A program made the position numbers and the translations under genes. The notes beneath the pieces were generated by a model. It made no database searches. It was not told the DNA's origin and saw nothing but the letters and a program-made list of their open reading frames with translations. From Pseudobdellovibrionaceae bacterium (GTDB lineage: Bacteria; Bdellovibrionota; Bdellovibrionia; Bdellovibrionales; JAMPXM01), in assembly GCA_021463345.1 (NCBI GenBank), contig JAJTYM010000038.1:1-33398 (forward strand): 33,398 nt of DNA, written 5' to 3'. This document shows, in pieces, positions 30,256 through 33,398 of this stretch. Position 1 is the stretch's first letter, and every line of letters starts with the position of its first letter.

Positions 30256-30507
30256 ATGAGCTACAGTCATATGAGCCTGAAGGATCTCGTTGAATTCATG
30301 GCTAAATCTTTGGTCGATCATCCGGATCAAGTCGAAGTCAACGAAGTCGTCGGCGAACAAACGACGGTTGTCGAACTCAAGGTCGCGAAAGAGGATCTCG
30401 GCAAGGTGATAGGTAAACAAGGCCGCACGGCGCGCTCGATGCGCACGATTCTCAATGCGGCCAGCACGAAATTGCAGAAACGCAGCGTGCTTGAAATCGT
30501 CGAATAG
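30256..30507 (+). CDS. khpA: KH-domain RNA-binding protein KhpA
   Basis: An 83-residue single-KH-domain protein of the KhpA (YlqC) family, a small RNA chaperone that in Gram-positives pairs with KhpB. The start resembles the family ([21 protein letters not shown]), and the RNA-binding GxxG loop is in [18 protein letters not shown]. The gene occupies the usual place between rpsP and rimM. ATG 30256 is preceded by AAGGGG 9 bases upstream; a second ATG at 30271 aligns with shorter homologues and cannot be excluded. A strong intrinsic terminator follows it. Confidence 0.93.
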   Translation: MSYSHMSLKDLVEFMAKSLVDHPDQVEVNEVVGEQTTVVELKVAKEDLGKVIGKQGRTARSMRTILNAASTKLQKRSVLEIVE

Positions 30508-30573
30508 CCCTGTAGAAAGAACCGGTTGCGCTTCAGAGCTGGTTCTCGACCTTAAAATCGGGTAAAGAAGGAT

Positions 30574-30605
30574 GGGTGCGTCAAAAGCGCGCCTTTTTGT
30601 TTTTG
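30574..30605 (+). terminator. Intrinsic terminator between khpA and rimM
   Basis: Stem GGGTGCG (30574-30580) pairs with CGCGCCT (30588-30594), with two G-U wobbles and a 7-base loop, followed by a T-rich tail TTTTGTTTTTG (30595-30605). Another stem of 8 pairs (30518-30525/30539-30546) lies just upstream. It lies 67 bases past the khpA stop and would separate ffh-rpsP-khpA from rimM-trmD-rplS. Confidence 0.7.
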
Positions 30606-30689
30606 AGGCTGGGTCTTCAAGCCGTGCTTTGAGTCTGGTCCACCAGGTTCACGAGGCGGTTTGAGATCGGTTCGAAAGGTCGGGATTCC

Positions 30690-31262
30690 TTGAAAGACTT
30701 CGTGACAGTCGGCCGGGTCAAAGACGGCCATGGTCTCAAAGGTGAGCTCTACATCGTTCTTTTCGCCGGCGAAGCCGAGTGGCTGCCCAAGCTGGAGGCC
30801 CTGCGCCTGACGCCGCCGGAAGGGCTGGATGGCGACGCGAGGTCGTTCCCCGTGCGATCGGCCAGAATCCATAAAAACGGTTTAATCGTGCTCAGCCCGG
30901 AAATCAGCGGGCGTGACGAAGCTGAGAGTTGGAAGGGTTGGCGGCTCGAGATCCCGCGCGAATTCCTCGTGGCCGCGCGCGGGGAGCGGATGTACCTGAT
31001 CGAGGTCGCAAACTTCAAAGTCGTCGTCTCGGGGAAGGGCGAAGTCGGTCGCATCACGGGGTTCTCCAGCAACGGCGCGCAGGATCTTCTGATCGTGCGG
31101 ACGGCGGCCGGCGATTTCGAGGTCCCGTTCGTCGCGGCGTTCGTCGATAAAATCGATGAGCGCGGCGAAACCGTGTTCCTGACGCTGCCCGAAGGGCTTC
31201 TGGGCGAAGAAGAAAGCGGCGAAGACAACGATGCGATTCCACGTTCTCACCCTCTTTCCTGA
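30690..31262 (+). CDS. rimM: Ribosome maturation factor RimM
   Basis: A 190-residue 16S rRNA processing factor that binds S19 and assists 30S head assembly. The N-terminal barrel shows FVTVGRVKDGHGLKGELYIV; the C-terminal PRC-barrel domain shows VGRITGFSSNGAQDLLIVRT and FEVPFVAAFVDKID, both typical. The start is TTG at 30690 with AAAGG 10 bases upstream; a GTG at 30702 also begins within the conserved motif. The last 32 bases overlap trmD, so the C-terminal tail (SGEDNDAIPRSHPLS) is non-conserved and perhaps recent. It begins the second half of the translation cluster, and no promoter was clearly identified after the terminator at 30574-30605. Confidence 0.92.
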   Translation: MKDFVTVGRVKDGHGLKGELYIVLFAGEAEWLPKLEALRLTPPEGLDGDARSFPVRSARIHKNGLIVLSPEISGRDEAESWKGWRLEIPREFLVAARGERMYLIEVANFKVVVSGKGEVGRITGFSSNGAQDLLIVRTAAGDFEVPFVAAFVDKIDERGETVFLTLPEGLLGEEESGEDNDAIPRSHPLS

Positions 31263-32082
31263 AATGATCCGGCAAGGCTGCTCCCACGGGGTGGTCGGGC
31301 AGGCGGTCAAAGACGGGAAAATCCGGATCGAGACGGTCAATCCTCGCGATTTCGCGACGGATGTCCACCGTTCGGTCGATGATCGGCCGTTCGGGGGCGG
31401 TGACGGGATGGTTTTGTTGCCGGAGCCTCTCGCCGCGGCCACCGGCAAGGCTTTGTCGGCCGCCGGCGGCCCGGCGCGCAAGATCTACCTCTCGGCGCGT
31501 GGTCGACCGTTCTCGGATGCGATGTCCCGAGAGCTCGCCACGGTCGATGAGGTGGTCCTTCTTTGCGGGCGCTACGGCGGGGTCGACCAGCGGCTCATCG
31601 AAGCCGAAGGGTACGAAGAGGTTTCGATCGGCGATTATGTTTTGAGCGGCGGTGAACTCGGTGCGCTCGTCGTCATCGATGCGGTCAGCCGGCACCGGCC
31701 AGGCGTCCTCGGCAATTCGGCGTCGTCGTTCGACGAGAGTTTTGCCGAGGTCCTGCTTGAACATCCGCAGTACACGCGGCCGCGTGAGTGGCTGGGACTC
31801 GAGGTTCCTGTGGTCCTCTTGAGCGGCAATCACGCCAAAGTCCGCGATTGGCGGCGAAACGCGGCGGTGCTGCTGACGGCGCAGGCGCGGCCGGAACTCC
31901 TGTCGGACGCGATGAGCAGGGGCGTGTTGAACGGCTCGGGTGTTCGCGCCGCGCTCGAAGCGCTCGAAGCGCTTTCGGACGGCGAGCGCCGCGCGATCGG
32001 TTTGCGCGACCCCGGCCTTGTCCGCGCGCGTCTCCGCCCCTTTTCCCAAGCCTTGAGTGGAAGCCGGGGGAGCGAACCGTGA
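31231..32082 (+). CDS. trmD: tRNA (guanine-N1-)-methyltransferase TrmD
   Basis: A 283-residue SPOUT enzyme that methylates G37 next to the anticodon, preventing +1 frameshifting. The deep trefoil knot motifs are VLLCGRYGGVDQRLIE and SIGDYVLSGGELGALVVIDA; LLEHPQYTRPREW and VLLSGNHAKVRDWRR are also diagnostic. It is about 40 residues longer than the E. coli enzyme, mainly at the C-terminus (residues after 240, Ala/Arg-rich). The ATG lies inside rimM (32-base overlap) without a strong ribosome-binding site, pointing to translational coupling. The stop overlaps the following SPOUT gene by GTGA. Confidence 0.96.
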   Translation: MRFHVLTLFPEMIRQGCSHGVVGQAVKDGKIRIETVNPRDFATDVHRSVDDRPFGGGDGMVLLPEPLAAATGKALSAAGGPARKIYLSARGRPFSDAMSRELATVDEVVLLCGRYGGVDQRLIEAEGYEEVSIGDYVLSGGELGALVVIDAVSRHRPGVLGNSASSFDESFAEVLLEHPQYTRPREWLGLEVPVVLLSGNHAKVRDWRRNAAVLLTAQARPELLSDAMSRGVLNGSGVRAALEALEALSDGERRAIGLRDPGLVRARLRPFSQALSGSRGSEP

Positions 32083-32732
32083 TCCGCGTCGGCATCGGGC
32101 TCCTTCATCACCCCGTCTTCGATCGCCATAAAAAGATCGTCGCGACCAACATCACCAACCTCGACGTGCACGACATCGCGCGCGCCGCGAAAGTCTACGG
32201 GGTCACGGGTTATTACGTGATCCACCCGTCCAGGGAGCAGCTCATGTTCGTCTCCAGGCTTCTCGATCATTGGCGGATCGGGGACGGGAAGACGTTCAAT
32301 CCCATGCGAGCCACGGCTTTGACGATGGTTGAGACGGCGACGGACCTCGCGGAGGCGGTTCGAAAATTCGATCCGGAAGCGGCTGTCATCGGGACCACGG
32401 CCCGGCAGATCCCCGGGGTCGAGCGGACATCGTTTGCCGATCTGAGGGGGTTCGTTCAAACGGGTGAAGTCGGAGGGCGCCTTCGGGGGCCTCGCTCGGT
32501 CGGGGCCGCGGATGTTGTCGAGCCCATGGACCGTCATGTCGCGGGTGTTCTCGAGGGGCGGCGCTCGATCTTTCTGCTGTTCGGCACAGGGTTCGGAATG
32601 ACCGAGGAGGTGCTTGCTTCCTGTGACCTCCTTCTCGAGCCTATGAAGGGGGCTCCGCCCTTGGATTACCGGCACTTATCCGTCCGATCCGCCGTCAGTA
32701 TCTGTCTTGACCGCCTTCTTGGTGCATGGTAG
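32079..32732 (+). CDS. SPOUT-type RNA methyltransferase, TrmD-linked
   Basis: A 217-residue protein of the SAM-dependent RNA methyltransferase family (Methyltrn_RNA_4) that often follows trmD in Deltaproteobacteria and some thermophiles. The N-terminus IGLLHHPVFDRHKKIVATNI and NLDVHDIARAAKVYGVTGYY fit the family; the C-terminal SPOUT-like portion includes IFLLFGTGFGMTEEVL and DYRHLSVRSAVSICLDRL, the likely knot. The RNA substrate is unknown to me. It starts with GTG at 32079 with GGGGGAG 6 bases upstream; GTGA overlaps the trmD stop. It precedes rplS by 37 bases, completing rimM-trmD-methyltransferase-rplS. Confidence 0.85.
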   Translation: MIRVGIGLLHHPVFDRHKKIVATNITNLDVHDIARAAKVYGVTGYYVIHPSREQLMFVSRLLDHWRIGDGKTFNPMRATALTMVETATDLAEAVRKFDPEAAVIGTTARQIPGVERTSFADLRGFVQTGEVGGRLRGPRSVGAADVVEPMDRHVAGVLEGRRSIFLLFGTGFGMTEEVLASCDLLLEPMKGAPPLDYRHLSVRSAVSICLDRLLGAW

Positions 32733-32769
32733 CAATTCGGTCTTTCGTTATTCCTCCGAGGAGTCTCCC

Positions 32770-33246
32770 ATGTCCGATCTCGTTCGCACGGTGACGTTGA
32801 AGACGCTTGCCGACAAAAAAAAGAACATCACTGAGTTCAAGGCCGGCGATACGGTTGGCGTGTATGTCCGCGTCCGCGAAGGCGAAAAAGAGCGTATTCA
32901 GCTGTACCGCGGGATCGTTCTCAAAATCCAGGGCTCGGGGCTGACCCGCTCCTTCACCGTCCGCAAAATCAGCGCCGGCATCGGCGTCGAGCGCACCTTT
33001 CCTTTCGCCAGCCCGGCGATCGATCGCGTTGAATTGATCTCGCGCGGTCAAGTTCGTCGCTCGAAGCTCTACTTCCTGCGTAGCTTGAAAGGCAAAGCCG
33101 CCACGATCTCCTCGGAACTCGTCACTGACCGGGGCAGTGACAAGGGTGCCGCCGCCGACCAGGTTGTCGCTCAAGAGGCGGCCGCCGGGGAAAAGGCGGC
33201 CGAAGTGAAAAACGCTGAGGCGTCGAGCGCGGGTGACGCGAACTGA
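32770..33246 (+). CDS. rplS: 50S ribosomal protein L19 with C-terminal extension
   Basis: A 158-residue L19, located at the 30S-50S interface. The first 115 or so residues match the family (FKAGDTVGVYVRVREGEKER, QLYRGIVLKIQGSGLTRSFT, GVERTFPFASP and VRRSKLYFLRSLKGKAA). The usual length is about 115, so residues 118-158 are an added Ala/Glu/Ser-rich, acidic tail (DKGAAADQVVAQEAA and on), probably disordered. GAGGAG lies 8 bases before ATG 32770. It is the last gene of the rimM-trmD-methyltransferase-rplS block. Confidence 0.96.
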   Translation: MSDLVRTVTLKTLADKKKNITEFKAGDTVGVYVRVREGEKERIQLYRGIVLKIQGSGLTRSFTVRKISAGIGVERTFPFASPAIDRVELISRGQVRRSKLYFLRSLKGKAATISSELVTDRGSDKGAAADQVVAQEAAAGEKAAEVKNAEASSAGDAN

Positions 33247-33264
33247 GAAACCGCCTTTGGTTTC
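33247..33264 (+). terminator. Possible terminator hairpin after rplS
   Basis: GAAACC (33247-33252) pairs with GGTTTC (33259-33264) around a 6-base loop directly after the rplS stop. The following CTGTTC is not a real T-run, so termination here is uncertain. No further gene is seen before the window end. Confidence 0.35.
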
Positions 33265-33398
33265 CTGTTCACGCCTGAAACGGCTCCCTGTCGCGAAGGG
33301 GGGCTTGTCCGTCGTTTAGTTGAAATTCGTCGATCGAGCGGCGTTGGTTGCATTGGTTAAACGGCCTCTTCCATCGTGTCAATTTGTTTATCTTCAGT

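Noticed and set aside
1-33398. tRNA, rRNA, CRISPR array, insertion sequence or prophage
   Set aside because: No regular repeats, transposase or integrase motifs, terminal repeats or recognisable structural RNA genes were seen by eye on either strand.

Overview
The window is a high-GC, gene-dense stretch of a Gram-negative bacterial chromosome. A large outer-membrane barrel with an OmpA domain, lipoproteins, tail-less receivers, a degenerate HD-GYP protein, a type III glutamine synthetase and a TrmD-linked SPOUT methyltransferase together suggest a Bdellovibrionota-like (formerly deltaproteobacterial) lineage. This is an inference from gene content; no rRNA or other marker settles it. I see no tRNA, rRNA, CRISPR array, transposase or prophage.

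Layout. (1) 1-5.1 kb, envelope: the start of a secreted protein running off the left edge, a VWA-domain lipoprotein, an OmpA-family barrel and a secreted M28 aminopeptidase. (2) 5.4-8.2 kb: a translationally coupled DOMON-like/NamZ (DUF1343) pair facing an EamA-type permease. (3) 8.4-10.6 kb: glutamine synthetase type III with a strong ribosome-binding site and an intrinsic terminator. (4) 10.6-16.4 kb, signalling: a pseudo-receiver/PilZ protein; a three-gene operon (PAS kinase, stand-alone receiver, REC-PAS-kinase) joined by ATGA overlaps; and a divergent NtrC-like sigma-54 activator. (5) 16.4-22.3 kb: a monohaem c-type cytochrome-like protein, a tandem universal stress protein, a TPR/winged-helix regulator in operon with a small secreted protein, a divergent lipoprotein and an outer-membrane barrel. 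(6) 22.4-26.3 kb: TrhO, a membrane MutS-like ATPase and a degenerate HD-GYP protein. (7) 26.5-33.2 kb, translation and export: prfC, then ffh-rpsP-khpA and rimM-trmD-SPOUT methyltransferase-rplS, a conserved bacterial order interrupted here by a clear terminator between khpA and rimM.

Two sequence-level patterns stand out. First, several genes without a Shine-Dalgarno motif (trhO, mutS-like, HD-GYP, prfC, and less surely ompA, the DOMON gene and the lipoprotein at 20761) have a -35/-10 pair with a 17-base spacer placed 6-11 bases before the start codon, as expected for leaderless mRNAs. Second, a perfect 9-bp inverted repeat lies between the TPR/winged-helix regulator and the divergent lipoprotein, overlapping the lipoprotein's putative -35; this is a candidate operator. 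Nothing in the window is an unmistakably new multi-gene system. The most promising less-described units are the TPR/winged-helix regulon, the coupled two-kinase cluster and the membrane MutS-like protein.
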